52,414 nucleotides of DNA from DYCT01 sp051875715 (GCA_051875715.1 JBJEHD010000053.1:1-52414); one strand, 5' to 3'; shown: positions 16,878 to 24,947, numbered from the stretch's first letter. A program made the numbers and translations. The notes: generated by a model from the sequence alone, not told the origin.

Positions 16878-16987
16878 ACTTATGTACTCCCATTCCGCCT
16901 TGTGAGTACTCTCGTGTGGCGTTTTGAGTATTCATGCGGCCCCTTGCGAGTACTCGTGCGGGCGGTTGCGAGTACTCTCTCACGATT
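16878..16987. repeat. 22-bp-period array centred on the palindrome GAGTACTC
   Basis: Units start at 16878 (degenerate), 16900, 16922, 16944 and 16966. The palindrome GAGTACTC is exact in units 2, 4 and 5, altered to GAGTATTC in unit 3, and only half kept (GTACTC) in unit 1. Linkers are GC-rich, such as GTGCGGGCGGTT. The array sits 148 bp before the zinc metallopeptidase start. Confidence 0.8.
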
Positions 16988-17091
16988 GTCCTCTTCTGTT
17001 TGCTTGTAACAAGGAATTTGGGCAGAATGAAAGAAGCCGGGCGATTTAGGTTAAAAAATCGGAAAGCATGGATTGTTTGGCAACGAATTTG

Positions 17092-17099
17092 TAGTTTTG
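17092..17099 (+). promoter_or_regulatory. -7 box of the zinc metallopeptidase gene
   Basis: TAGTTTTG fits TAnnTTTG and lies 35 bases before ATG 17135. No -33 box at normal spacing is seen. Confidence 0.45.
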
Positions 17100-17134
17100 T
17101 TCGCAAAGATATTTATGACAAACAAGAAGTAACT

Positions 17135-17809
17135 ATGTATTGGATTATTTTTATTGGGATAGCCGTGTTGAGCTATCTGGTGCAAGCCAATTTGCAACAC
17201 AAGTTCAAAAAGTATTCGAAAATGGCGTTGGGCGGTGGCCTGACAGGAAAGGATGTGGCCGAAAAAATGTTGCGCGACAATGGAATCTACGATGTGAAGG
17301 TGACGTGCACACCCGGCATGCTGACCGACCACTACAACCCCATGACCAAGACGGTCAACCTGAGCGAAGGCGTATATGACTCGTGCAGCGTGGCCGCCGC
17401 TGCTGTGGCTGCCCACGAGTGTGGCCATGCCGTGCAGCATGCGTGTGCGTATGCACCGCTCAAGATGCGTTCGGCCTTGGTGCCCGTGGTGCAGTTCTCG
17501 TCGTCCGTCGTGTCGTGGGTGCTGCTGGGAGGCATTCTGCTCATCAACGTGTTCCCGCAGTTGCTGCTGGCCGGCATCCTGTTGTTTGCCACTACCACCC
17601 TGTTCAGTTTCATCACTTTGCCGGTGGAGGTCAACGCCAGCCGTAGGGCCTTGGTGTGGCTGAGCCAGGCCGGCATCACCAATGCGTTCAACCATGGCCA
17701 GGCCGAGGACGCCCTGCGTTCGGCTGCTTACACCTATGTGGTGGCAGCCCTGGGTTCGCTCGCAACGCTGGTCTATTATGTACTGATTTACATGGGACGC
17801 CGCGACTAA
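17135..17809 (+). CDS. Zinc metallopeptidase of the YugP/Zn_peptidase_2 family
   Basis: This 224-residue membrane protein has an N-terminal helix, the zinc-binding motif AAHECGHAVQH near residue 93, and three or four further helices in the C-terminal half. The order and the DHYNPMTKTVNLSEGVY segment match the neutral zinc metallopeptidase family (PF04298); its substrates are unknown. ATG 17135 places the first helix at residues 2-18; the 67 codons upstream in the same frame are not family-like. hisS follows after 81 bases with its own -7 box. Confidence 0.88.
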   Translation: MYWIIFIGIAVLSYLVQANLQHKFKKYSKMALGGGLTGKDVAEKMLRDNGIYDVKVTCTPGMLTDHYNPMTKTVNLSEGVYDSCSVAAAAVAAHECGHAVQHACAYAPLKMRSALVPVVQFSSSVVSWVLLGGILLINVFPQLLLAGILLFATTTLFSFITLPVEVNASRRALVWLSQAGITNAFNHGQAEDALRSAAYTYVVAALGSLATLVYYVLIYMGRRD

Positions 17810-17844
17810 ACGTGCTGAAAAGGCGGATGGATGGCAAAAAAGCG

Positions 17845-17852
17845 TATCTTTG
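17845..17852 (+). promoter_or_regulatory. -7 box for hisS
   Basis: TATCTTTG lies 38 bases before the hisS ATG and fits the Bacteroides -7 consensus. No clear -33 TTTG is visible. Confidence 0.5.
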
Positions 17853-17890
17853 CGCCCAAAGTATTCACTAAACCCACCTTGATATAGAAA

Positions 17891-19270
17891 ATGGCAGCAA
17901 AACCCGGTATCCCCAAGGGGACGCGCGACTTCTCGCCCGAAGAAATGGCGAAGCGCAACTACATATTTGACACAATACGCGAGGTGTACCACCTCTATGG
18001 ATTCCAACAAATCGAAACGCCTGCGATGGAGTCGCTTTCGACGCTGATGGGCAAGTATGGCGAGGAAGGGGACAAATTGTTGTTCAAAATACAGAATTCG
18101 GGCGACTATTTCTCCGGGCTGACCGACGAGGAACTGTTGTCGCGCAATGCCGCCAAGTTGGCCAGCAAATTCTGTGAGAAAGGATTGCGTTACGACTTGA
18201 CGGTGCCTTTCGCCCGCTACGTGGTGATGCACCGCAACGAACTGACCTTCCCCTTCAAACGCTATCAGATTCAGCCGGTGTGGCGGGCCGACCGTCCGCA
18301 GAAGGGACGCTACCGCGAGTTCTACCAATGCGATGCCGACGTGGTGGGCAGCGACTCGCTGCTCAACGAGGTGGAACTGATGCAGATAGTCGACACCGTT
18401 TTCGCCCGGTTCGGCGTGCGTGTGTGCATTAAGATAAATAACCGAAAGATCTTGTCCGGCATTGCGGAAATCATCGACGCGGCCGACAAGATTGTCGACA
18501 TTACCGTTGCCATCGACAAACTGGACAAAATCGGACTGGACAAGGTGAACGAGGAATTGGCCTCCAAGGGCATCTCGGAGGAAGCCATCGCCCGCCTGCA
18601 GCCGATTATCCTGCTGGAAGGCACCAATGCCGAAAAACTGGCCAAACTGAAGGACATCCTGGCCGACAGCCCTGTCGGACTGAAAGGCGTGGAAGAGTGC
18701 GAGCACATCTTGAACACCTTGCAGTGCATGCCGATGACCAATCCCATCGAATTGGACTTGACGCTGGCGCGAGGCCTCAACTACTATACGGGAGCCATCT
18801 TCGAGGTGAAAGCACTGGACGTGGCCATCGGCAGCATCACCGGCGGCGGACGGTATGACAATTTGACAGGCGTATTCGGCATGGACGGCGTGTCGGGGGT
18901 AGGCATCTCGTTTGGTGCCGACCGCATCTTCGACGTGCTCAACCAGTTGGATTTGTATCCAAGCCAGACGGTGAGCGGGACGGAATTGCTCTTCGTGGCT
19001 TTTGGCGAAACGGAAATGGCGTACTGCCTGCCTATCCTGGCATCGTTGCGCCAGGGAGGCGTGCGTGCGGAAATCTATCCGGACAAGGCCAAGATGAAGA
19101 AGCAGATGAGTTATGCCAACGACAAGCATATCCCCTACGTGGCCATCGTGGGCGAAGACGAAATGAAGGCCGGAGGCGTGATGCTCAAGAACATGCTGAC
19201 GGGCACGCAGCAACTGGTGAAGTCGGAGGAATTATTGTCGAAATTGAACGAAACGGAAGAAACATGCTGA
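17891..19270 (+). CDS. hisS: Histidyl-tRNA synthetase
   Basis: The protein has 459 residues and is a class II synthetase. It begins PKGTRDFSP, has motif 2 around YQIQPVWRADRPQKGRYREF, the histidine-binding ARGLNYYTG, and motif 3 GGGRYDNLTGVFG with GISFGADRI. A C-terminal anticodon-binding domain follows. It charges tRNA-His. Its last seven bases overlap the exonuclease III gene. Confidence 0.97.
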   Translation: MAAKPGIPKGTRDFSPEEMAKRNYIFDTIREVYHLYGFQQIETPAMESLSTLMGKYGEEGDKLLFKIQNSGDYFSGLTDEELLSRNAAKLASKFCEKGLRYDLTVPFARYVVMHRNELTFPFKRYQIQPVWRADRPQKGRYREFYQCDADVVGSDSLLNEVELMQIVDTVFARFGVRVCIKINNRKILSGIAEIIDAADKIVDITVAIDKLDKIGLDKVNEELASKGISEEAIARLQPIILLEGTNAEKLAKLKDILADSPVGLKGVEECEHILNTLQCMPMTNPIELDLTLARGLNYYTGAIFEVKALDVAIGSITGGGRYDNLTGVFGMDGVSGVGISFGADRIFDVLNQLDLYPSQTVSGTELLFVAFGETEMAYCLPILASLRQGGVRAEIYPDKAKMKKQMSYANDKHIPYVAIVGEDEMKAGGVMLKNMLTGTQQLVKSEELLSKLNETEETC

Positions 19271-20022
19271 AATTCATCTCGTGGAATGTAAACGGCCTCC
19301 GGGCCTGCTGTGGCAAAGGCTTTGCCGATGCCTTTCGGGAATTGGATGCCGATTTCTTCTGCCTGCAGGAAACCAAGATGCAGGATGGACAACTCGACTT
19401 GTCCTTCGAAGGGTATCGGTCCTATTGGAACTACGCAGAAAAGAAAGGCTATTCGGGCACGGCCATCTATGCACGCCACGAACCGCTTTCGGTGTCGTAT
19501 GGGCTGGGCATGGAGGAACATGACCACGAAGGGCGGGTCGTGACATTGGAGTACGACCGTTTCTTCCTGGTCACGGCCTACGTGCCCAATTCGCAGGACG
19601 AGTTGCGCCGGTTGGACTATCGGATGCGTTGGGACGAGGCGTTTCGGACCTATCTGAAGCAACTCGATGCACGCAAACCGGTAGTCGTCTGCGGCGACTT
19701 GAACGTGGCCCATCAGGAAATCGACCTGAAAAACCCGAAGACGAACCGGCGTAATGCCGGCTTTACCGATGAAGAGCGGGAAGGGTTCTCCACCCTGCTG
19801 GCGGCGGGATTTACGGATACGTTCCGCCATTTCTATCCCGACCAGAAAGACATCTATTCGTGGTGGTCGTACCGTTTCCGGGCCCGCGAGAAGAATGCCG
19901 GCTGGCGTATCGACTATTTCTTAGTGTCGGATGCCTTGAAGTCGCAACTTGTCGATGCGAAAATCCATACCGAGATATACGGGTCCGACCACTGCCCGGT
20001 AGAGGTTCAGTTGGACTTGTAA
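19264..20022 (+). CDS. xth: Exodeoxyribonuclease III / AP endonuclease
   Basis: The 252-residue protein is of the ExoIII/APE1 family. Visible motifs are SWNVNGLRA, FFCLQETKMQ (metal-binding Glu), VVCGDLNVAH, the WWSYRFRAREKNAGWRIDYF region, and the final GSDHCPVEV (catalytic His). It cuts DNA at abasic sites and trims 3' ends in base excision repair. It overlaps hisS by seven bases and converges on apbE with a 10-bp gap. Confidence 0.95.
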   Translation: MLKFISWNVNGLRACCGKGFADAFRELDADFFCLQETKMQDGQLDLSFEGYRSYWNYAEKKGYSGTAIYARHEPLSVSYGLGMEEHDHEGRVVTLEYDRFFLVTAYVPNSQDELRRLDYRMRWDEAFRTYLKQLDARKPVVVCGDLNVAHQEIDLKNPKTNRRNAGFTDEEREGFSTLLAAGFTDTFRHFYPDQKDIYSWWSYRFRAREKNAGWRIDYFLVSDALKSQLVDAKIHTEIYGSDHCPVEVQLDL

Positions 20023-20032
20023 CCCCGTTTCC

Positions 20033-21043
20033 CTATTCTTGCAGGTAAGGCCGCAGGCCCTCGGAATTCCACGTCTGCAACTGGCCCAGCGAGTCGGTGA
20101 AGATGAAGTAGGCCTCCAGTTCGGGATGCCGTTCGACGCAGGCTTTGGCACGGTCGAGGCCCATGACCATGAATGCAGTGGCATAGGCGTCGGCCGTCAT
20201 GCAGTCGGCGGAAATCACGGTGCTCGACAGCAGGCTGTGCTGTACGGGCCGTCCGGTGTGGGGGTCGATGGTGTGGGCGTATTTTTTTCCGTCCTTAAAG
20301 TAGAAGTTGCGGTAGTTGCCCGAGGTGGCCATGCCGATGTCGGTCAGCCGCAGAACGGTTTGCAGTTCTTGGTTGACGGCCAGCGAATCGTCAACCGGTT
20401 TGCTGACCCCGATTCCCCAGGGTTGTTTGTGTGGGTTGTGTCCGCGGGCAACCACCTCGCCGCCAATCTCGATGAGGTAGTTGTCGATGCCCAGACGGTC
20501 GAACAGGCGTGCTACCACGTCGCAACCGAAGCCTTTGGCGATGGAACTGCAATCGAGCAGGATGCGCGGGTCTTCCTTGTGCAATCGGCCGTTCTCCAAC
20601 CGGATTTTCTGGTAACCGGTCAGTTGCATCAGGCTGTCGACAAGGCTGGAGTCGGGGAACGATTGGCTTTTGAATCCAAAACCCCATGCGTTGACCAGCG
20701 GGGCCACGGTAATGTCGAAGGCACCGTCGGTGTCGAGCGAAATCTGTTGCGCCCGTCTGATGACGGTGCAAAAGAAACTGTCGAGCTGCACTTCCTGATT
20801 CTGGTTGACGGCCGTGATGACCGACTGCTTGTTGAAGGGCGAAAGCGAATGGTCCACCCGGGCCAGTTCGTCCTCGATGGCCGACTGCAGGTCCTCGCCG
20901 TATTGGTATTTGATGTGATAGATGGTCCCGAACACTTTCCCCTCGTTGGTCCGATAGATTTGTTGCTTGCGCAGGATGAGGGCGGTGCCGACAACCAGTG
21001 CTACGAGGAACAGTGTCTGTGCGATGATTTTTTTGGATTTCAT
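20033..21043 (-). CDS. apbE: FAD:protein FMN transferase (ApbE family)
   Basis: The 336-residue protein has an N-terminal membrane anchor (about 6-24). Characteristic ApbE segments are present: DTDGAFDITVAPLVNAWGFG, SSIAKGFGCD, IEIGGEVVARG, DIGMATSGNYR, YAHTIDPHTGRPV and DCMTADAYATA. ApbE attaches FMN covalently to proteins such as subunits of the sodium-pumping Nqr and Rnf complexes, outside the cytoplasm. ATG 21043 is used; the open frame upstream runs into mntP. No lipobox Cys, so it is anchored by a helix. Confidence 0.93.
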   Translation of the reverse strand: MKSKKIIAQTLFLVALVVGTALILRKQQIYRTNEGKVFGTIYHIKYQYGEDLQSAIEDELARVDHSLSPFNKQSVITAVNQNQEVQLDSFFCTVIRRAQQISLDTDGAFDITVAPLVNAWGFGFKSQSFPDSSLVDSLMQLTGYQKIRLENGRLHKEDPRILLDCSSIAKGFGCDVVARLFDRLGIDNYLIEIGGEVVARGHNPHKQPWGIGVSKPVDDSLAVNQELQTVLRLTDIGMATSGNYRNFYFKDGKKYAHTIDPHTGRPVQHSLLSSTVISADCMTADAYATAFMVMGLDRAKACVERHPELEAYFIFTDSLGQLQTWNSEGLRPYLQE

Positions 21044-21060
21044 ACGTAAAGGTGCTTTTA

Positions 21061-21636
21061 TCAGTTGAGAAATAGGTGTTCGACAAGAATCTTGCAGCCG
21101 ATGAGAATCAGGATGAGGCCGCCCCACAACTCCATGCGGAGGTTGTGCCGGCGTCCGAAGTAGAGACCGAAGAACAAACCGGCCATCGACAAGGCAAACG
21201 ACACAAATCCGATGATGAGGATGGGGGACAGGATGTCGGCCAGGCGCGACATGCCCAGAAAGGCGAAGGTGACGCCCACGGCCAGGGCATCGATGCTGGT
21301 GGCGACCGAGAGGGCCAGGACGACGCGCGGACGCGAGGGGTCGTATGTCTCATGCTCCTCGTCGGATCGGAGGCTTTCCCAAATCATTTTCCCTCCCAGG
21401 AAGAGGAGGATGGCGAAGGCTATCCAGTGGTCTACGCTTTCGATGAGACGGTTGAAACGGCTGGCTCCGAGCCATCCGAGAAAGGGCATGGCTCCTTGAA
21501 AGAAGCCGAACGAGCAGGCCATGACAAGCATGGTGCGCCATTGGATGGTTTTCAGCAGGATGCCGCTTGTGATGGAAACGGCCAGGCAGTCCATGGCAAG
21601 TCCGATGGCAATCAGCCAGATTTCAAGGGAACTCAT
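21061..21636 (-). CDS. mntP: Manganese efflux pump MntP
   Basis: The 191-residue protein has six membrane helices and the paired acidic motifs of MntP: AIGLAMDCLAVS near residue 10 and ATSIDALAVGVTF near residue 112. It exports Mn(II). It lies 17 bases upstream of apbE and four bases after the DUF6048 gene. No yybP-ykoY manganese riboswitch was noticed nearby. Confidence 0.93.
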   Translation of the reverse strand: MSSLEIWLIAIGLAMDCLAVSITSGILLKTIQWRTMLVMACSFGFFQGAMPFLGWLGASRFNRLIESVDHWIAFAILLFLGGKMIWESLRSDEEHETYDPSRPRVVLALSVATSIDALAVGVTFAFLGMSRLADILSPILIIGFVSFALSMAGLFFGLYFGRRHNLRMELWGGLILILIGCKILVEHLFLN

Positions 21637-21640
21637 GTGG

Positions 21641-22351
21641 TCAGAAGGGTAGATGATAAATGAGGTTGTAGGTCACGCCGAGGTTCGTGGAACGGTTGGA
21701 GCCATATCCTGGAATGTACCAAGGGGTGGCATGGGCGAAATCGTCTGCGTGCATGCGGATTCTGTAGCGGAGGCTCCACCCCATGTGGAAATGTTTGGTG
21801 ACGGCCACGTGAATGCCGCCGACGATTTCCATCCAATGGGCCGTGGTGCGCATCCCTTCGTAGCGGAAGGGGACGCTGCCGCCCCATACGGGGTCGGTCA
21901 GGTCGGGCGAGGAGACATCGAAACGCAGCGGGGCAAAACCGTAGCGCAGGCCCACGGTGAGGTAGCCGATGTCCATCTTCTTCGGAAGTACGTTGTAGTC
22001 CAATCCCACGCGCCCGTAGAGGCCGGAGCCTTTGTAGCGGATGTCATAGGTGTCGTCGGTGGCATCGGTATGGCCGTAGCCCACCTCGACCACGGGATAA
22101 TAGCGGTTGCGAAAATTGGCGCTGAGGCTGACCTCGGAACTGAGAAAGTCGCTGCCGAACAGCCGGCTGCCAAGACCGAAAAGGTCGAGCCCGAGGTCGA
22201 AGCCTCCCAGCAACGGGGCGGGTGCCGTCTGTTGCGTTGCGGGGTCCTGCTTGGGGCTGGTCGGCCGCGGGCTGGTTTGCGACCATGCGGCAGACGCGCA
22301 CCAGAGGCTACTCGCCAACAGTATAGTAGATGCGATAATTCTCTTTCTCAT
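21641..22351 (-). CDS. DUF6048-type outer membrane protein
   Basis: The 236-residue protein has a signal peptide (MRKRIIASTILLASSLWCASAAWSQ region), a Pro/Gln/Thr-rich linker, then alternating strands ending YNLIYHLPF, a terminal aromatic residue as in outer membrane beta-barrels. It follows a DUF6452 lipoprotein gene, a pair seen in Bacteroidales. The first 44 bases overlap the end of the DUF6452 gene in another frame. Function unknown. Confidence 0.75.
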   Translation of the reverse strand: MRKRIIASTILLASSLWCASAAWSQTSPRPTSPKQDPATQQTAPAPLLGGFDLGLDLFGLGSRLFGSDFLSSEVSLSANFRNRYYPVVEVGYGHTDATDDTYDIRYKGSGLYGRVGLDYNVLPKKMDIGYLTVGLRYGFAPLRFDVSSPDLTDPVWGGSVPFRYEGMRTTAHWMEIVGGIHVAVTKHFHMGWSLRYRIRMHADDFAHATPWYIPGYGSNRSTNLGVTYNLIYHLPF

Positions 22352-22784
22352 GGTCGTTGATGTCGGGGTTGGTCAGACAAACGGAGTCGATGAGCACGGT
22401 GGTGTGTGCCACGTGCTCCAAGGTGTGGAACATGCTGATGCCGCAGTCCATCGAAATGAAATGGGGCCGATTCTGGTGTGACACGGTGAGCGTGTCGCGC
22501 AGTGTATGGGTGTAGTGCAGCACAAAACGGGTTGTCGATTCGGTGTAACTGAGCGGAAGGGACAGGTGGTCGATGCCTTTTTCGCGGTTGAGCAAGACGG
22601 AATCCGTGCCCAAGGCTGTCACGGTGAGCGAATCGAACAGGCTGACCTGGGAGTGGGTGCGGCTGTCGAAAAACGAGAAGCGGGCCGTAGGCTGCCCCTC
22701 GATGGAGCAGTCGCTCTCAGAGCAGGCGGACAGGGCAACCAGCAGCCATGCGCCTATCCAGCAGGTGCGTAGGATGCTCTTCAT
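22308..22784 (-). CDS. DUF6452-type lipoprotein
   Basis: The 158-residue protein has a lipoprotein signal with lipobox ALSAC (Cys21), then a predicted beta-rich domain with SLFDSLTVTALGTDSVLL and the conserved-looking MDCGISMFHTLEHV. It probably sits in the outer membrane with the DUF6048 protein whose gene overlaps its end. ATG 22784 places the signal peptide correctly. Function unknown. Confidence 0.75.
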   Translation of the reverse strand: MKSILRTCWIGAWLLVALSACSESDCSIEGQPTARFSFFDSRTHSQVSLFDSLTVTALGTDSVLLNREKGIDHLSLPLSYTESTTRFVLHYTHTLRDTLTVSHQNRPHFISMDCGISMFHTLEHVAHTTVLIDSVCLTNPDINDHEKENYRIYYTVGE

Positions 22785-22788
22785 GCGC

Positions 22789-23742
22789 TCAGATTTCCTT
22801 TTCAATATTGTACTTGTTTCGCTCAGACGAGTTGCGGGCAATCAGTTCGCCCAGAAAACCGGCCAGAAACAACTGTGTGCCGAGTATCATCAGCGTGAGC
22901 GACAGATAGAAATAGGGAGAATCGGTCACCAGGATGCAGGGCAGGTGGTGGTGGAGGGCATAAAGTTTGTTGGCTCCGACGGCGATGATGGACAGAAAGC
23001 CGGCGATGAACATCAGCGAGCCCAGGAATCCGAAGATGTGCATGGGTTTCACACCGAACTTGGAAAGGAACCAGAGGCTGATGAGGTCCAGATAACCGTT
23101 GAAGAAACGGTTGAGACCGCCGAATTTGGTCTTGCCGAATTTGCGGGCCTGGTGGTGGACTATTTTTTCGCCGATGCGGCAGAAGCCGGCGTTCTTGGCC
23201 AGATAGGGGATGTAGCGGTGCATCTCGCCGTAGACTTCGATGTTCTTGACCACTTCGCGGCGGTAGGCTTTCAGCCCGCAGTTGAAGTCGTGCAGGTTGT
23301 GAATGCCCGATACGGCGCGTGCGGTGGCGTTGAACAGTTTGGTGGGGATGGTCTTCGACAGAGGGTCGTAGCGCTTCTGCTTCCAGCCCGAAACAAGGTC
23401 GTAGCCGTCCTGGGTAATCATCCGATAGAGTTCCGGTATTTCGTCGGGACTGTCTTGCAGGTCGGCGTCCATGGTGATGACCACATCGCCTTGGGCTCGT
23501 TCGAAACCGCAATAGAGGGCAGGCGATTTGCCGTAGTTGCGGCGGAATTTGATGCCTTTGACGCTTTCGTGTTCTGCCGAGAGCCCCTCGATTACGCTCC
23601 ACGAACGGTCGGTGCTGCCGTCGTTGACAAAAATGACCTCGTAGGAGAAACGGTTTTGTTGCATCACTCGGTCAATCCAGGCATAGAGTTCCGGGATGGA
23701 CTCTTCTTCGTTATACAAAGGGACAACTACAGATATATCCAT
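22789..23742 (-). CDS. GT2 glycosyltransferase of the polyprenyl-phosphate type (DPM/GtrB-like)
   Basis: The 317-residue enzyme has a GT-A domain with VVPLYNEEESI, VNDGSTD (39-45) and catalytic D92-A-D94 followed by LQDSPDEI, and two C-terminal membrane helices (about 230-255 and 275-300). This arrangement is typical of enzymes that move glucose, mannose or a related sugar to undecaprenyl phosphate (GtrB, DPM1). The lipid-linked sugar would be used by a GT-C enzyme; one such candidate is encoded at 35545-36873, though not in the same operon. Confidence 0.88.
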   Translation of the reverse strand: MDISVVVPLYNEEESIPELYAWIDRVMQQNRFSYEVIFVNDGSTDRSWSVIEGLSAEHESVKGIKFRRNYGKSPALYCGFERAQGDVVITMDADLQDSPDEIPELYRMITQDGYDLVSGWKQKRYDPLSKTIPTKLFNATARAVSGIHNLHDFNCGLKAYRREVVKNIEVYGEMHRYIPYLAKNAGFCRIGEKIVHHQARKFGKTKFGGLNRFFNGYLDLISLWFLSKFGVKPMHIFGFLGSLMFIAGFLSIIAVGANKLYALHHHLPCILVTDSPYFYLSLTLMILGTQLFLAGFLGELIARNSSERNKYNIEKEI

Positions 23743-23749
23743 GGTTTCT

Positions 23750-24328
23750 TTACTTTTGAGTTTCTTGGTTGGATGAAGGATAGTCGCAGGGGTGCTGGGG
23801 CTGCCGCTTGACAAGCAAAGCGATTGGCAACGCAAGCAAACTTCCACAGAAGGCGTTTTGTGCCAGTTGTTGCATCACCAACTGAATAGGGCTGGGCATG
23901 ACTTGCTTGTATTGGGCAATCAGCGCCTGCAACTGCCGGGCCTGTTCGGCCTGTTCGGCCTGCTGCGATTGGAGCAGGGGCGTGATGAGTGCTTGGTCAT
24001 AGTAGTCGAGCAACACTTCTTGGCCTACGAAACGAAAATACAGGTAGTGGACTACGCTGACAAGCAACGAGGCATAGAGGAAATGTTGGAGGGTGAACAA
24101 CCAGGCGTGGGCAAACGACAGGTAACCCCCGTTGACGCGGTCGCGGTACAGGCGGGCATAGTAGTAGCCCAAGAACGGCACGCCGAGTGTGAGCACGAAG
24201 AATGCAAAGAAAAAGAAGGGGATGTGAGGCCCCAGTGCGAGCATGCCAAACTTGATAATCCAATAAAGGCCCATGCAGGTGCCGTATTGCATGGCGTAGC
24301 GGTACAATTGATTCTTTTCGATGTCCAT
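23750..24328 (-). CDS. DUF4199 membrane protein
   Basis: The 192-residue protein has four hydrophobic segments and a glutamine-rich stretch (LLQSQQAEQAEQARQLQAL) between helices 3 and 4. The pattern fits the Bacteroidota DUF4199 family, function unknown. ATG 24328 is preferred; upstream sequence in frame runs through the RNA genes. It is seven bases upstream of the GT2 gene and the two are probably co-transcribed. Confidence 0.8.
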   Translation of the reverse strand: MDIEKNQLYRYAMQYGTCMGLYWIIKFGMLALGPHIPFFFFAFFVLTLGVPFLGYYYARLYRDRVNGGYLSFAHAWLFTLQHFLYASLLVSVVHYLYFRFVGQEVLLDYYDQALITPLLQSQQAEQAEQARQLQALIAQYKQVMPSPIQLVMQQLAQNAFCGSLLALPIALLVKRQPQHPCDYPSSNQETQK

Positions 24329-24348
24329 TCTTTCTTGGTTTGAGTGTG

Positions 24349-24356
24349 CAAAAGTA
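24349..24356 (-). promoter_or_regulatory. -7 box for the DUF4199-GT2 transcript
   Basis: TACTTTTG on the minus strand, 21 bases before ATG 24328. No -33 TTTG at correct spacing. Confidence 0.5.
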
Positions 24357-24439
24357 CTACTTTTCAGAGAAAGCACCCTGCTTTCGCCTTGAAAAAACGG
24401 ATGGAATATGAGGCTGGAACGAAAAAGAGTGGCAAATGT

Positions 24440-24470
24440 GTTGCAAGTGTCGGGAAAATGTGTACCTTTG
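24440..24470 (+). promoter_or_regulatory. Promoter of the SRP RNA / tRNA-Thr transcript
   Basis: GTTG (24440-24443), 19 bp, then TACCTTTG (24463-24470). Spacing and boxes fit the Bacteroides consensus; transcription would begin near 24477, just before the RNA stem at 24483. Confidence 0.7.
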
Positions 24471-24482
24471 CACCCGCAAAAC

Positions 24483-24578
24483 GGGTAAGTCCTACACGGC
24501 CAGCTCCCTTCGAATCCTCCAGGGCTTGATCGCAGCAAAGGTAGTTGGTTGTAGCGGCGCGATGTAGTCAGCTTACCC
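24483..24578 (+). ncRNA. ffs: Putative small SRP RNA (4.5S type)
   Basis: A 96-nt RNA closed by GGGTAAG (24483-24489) and CTTACCC (24572-24578), with further helices CTACA/TGTAG and CCTT/AAGG toward the tip. The tip carries CCAGG on one side and AGCA on the other, flanking a short hairpin, the hallmark of the SRP domain IV asymmetric loop that binds Ffh; AAGGTAG follows it, as in many small bacterial SRP RNAs. A strong promoter sits just upstream and tRNA-Thr begins four bases after. The terminal loop (TTGATC) is not the common GGAA, so the call is probable but not certain. Confidence 0.65.
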
Positions 24579-24582
24579 ACCC

Positions 24583-24656
24583 GCCTCTTTAGCTCAGTTG
24601 GCCAGAGCACGTGATTTGTAATCTCGGGGTCGTTGGTTCGAATCCGACAAGAGGCT
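24583..24656 (+). tRNA. tRNA-Thr, anticodon TGT
   Basis: A full 74-nt cloverleaf: acceptor GCCTCTT/AAGAGGC, D-arm AGCTCAGTTGGCCAGAGC, anticodon loop TTTGTAA giving TGT, T-arm GTTGGTTCGAATCCGAC. CCA is not encoded. The anticodon stem has one T-T mismatch. It lies four bases after the SRP-like RNA, so the two probably share a precursor. Confidence 0.95.
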
Positions 24657-24663
24657 CGAAAAA

Positions 24664-24694
24664 GGTACGATTGCTTGTCGCAGTCGTACCTTTT
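24664..24694 (+). terminator. Terminator after tRNA-Thr
   Basis: GGTACGA (24664-24670) pairs with TCGTACC (24684-24690), extended by A/T pairs and followed by TTTTGTTCTTT. It ends the SRP RNA-tRNA transcript. Confidence 0.8.
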
Positions 24695-24770
24695 GTTCTT
24701 TCTCCCTGATGGGATGGGCGGAAGCCGTCCCCGACTGCTGCCCGTGAGAATGGGTTTGTTCCAAAAAAGC

Positions 24771-24802
24771 GAGGCATCCGGCCCTCGCGGGTGGGATGCC
24801 TC
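24771..24802 (-). terminator. Rho-independent terminator on the minus strand
   Basis: GAGGCATCC and GGATGCCTC pair over 9 bp; on the minus strand the hairpin is followed by GCTTTTTTGG. No coding gene ends nearby on that strand (the nearest stop codon is at 25130, over 300 bp away), so it may end a small RNA. Confidence 0.65.
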
Positions 24803-24909
24803 AGATTGTTCCTCTACGTTGTAACAGAAATTGTCATGCTATTAATGTTGATATAAAAACAGAGAATGAAACTTGGTCTGTTTTCTATATATAATCTTTT
24901 CGTTTTTGT
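24803..24909 (-). ncRNA. Candidate small RNA between an orphan promoter and terminator
   Basis: With the hairpin at 24771-24802 the transcript would be about 140 nt. It would start near 24909 from the promoter at 24916-24947. It contains a seven-codon frame, ATG 24839 to TAG, reading MTISVTT. No gene follows on this strand to be regulated in cis, so a trans-acting RNA or a decayed leader are the options. Purely sequence-based. Confidence 0.3.
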
Positions 24910-24915
24910 GTACGA

Positions 24916-24947
24916 CAAAAGTAGGGCGTATTGCCCATCCCCGCAAG
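24916..24947 (-). promoter_or_regulatory. Orphan Bacteroides-type promoter
   Basis: On the minus strand: CTTG (24944-24947), 20 bp, TACTTTTG (24916-24923). The -33 box has one mismatch. No protein gene lies downstream before the terminator at 24771. Confidence 0.45.

Noticed and set aside
17051..19213. A 720-codon open frame opposite the metallopeptidase and hisS
   Set aside because: It spans two well-identified genes on the other strand and has no family features.
24810..24839. Threonine leader peptide with attenuator
   Set aside because: The seven-codon frame MTISVTT precedes a terminator and has some Thr codons, but no biosynthetic gene follows on that strand.
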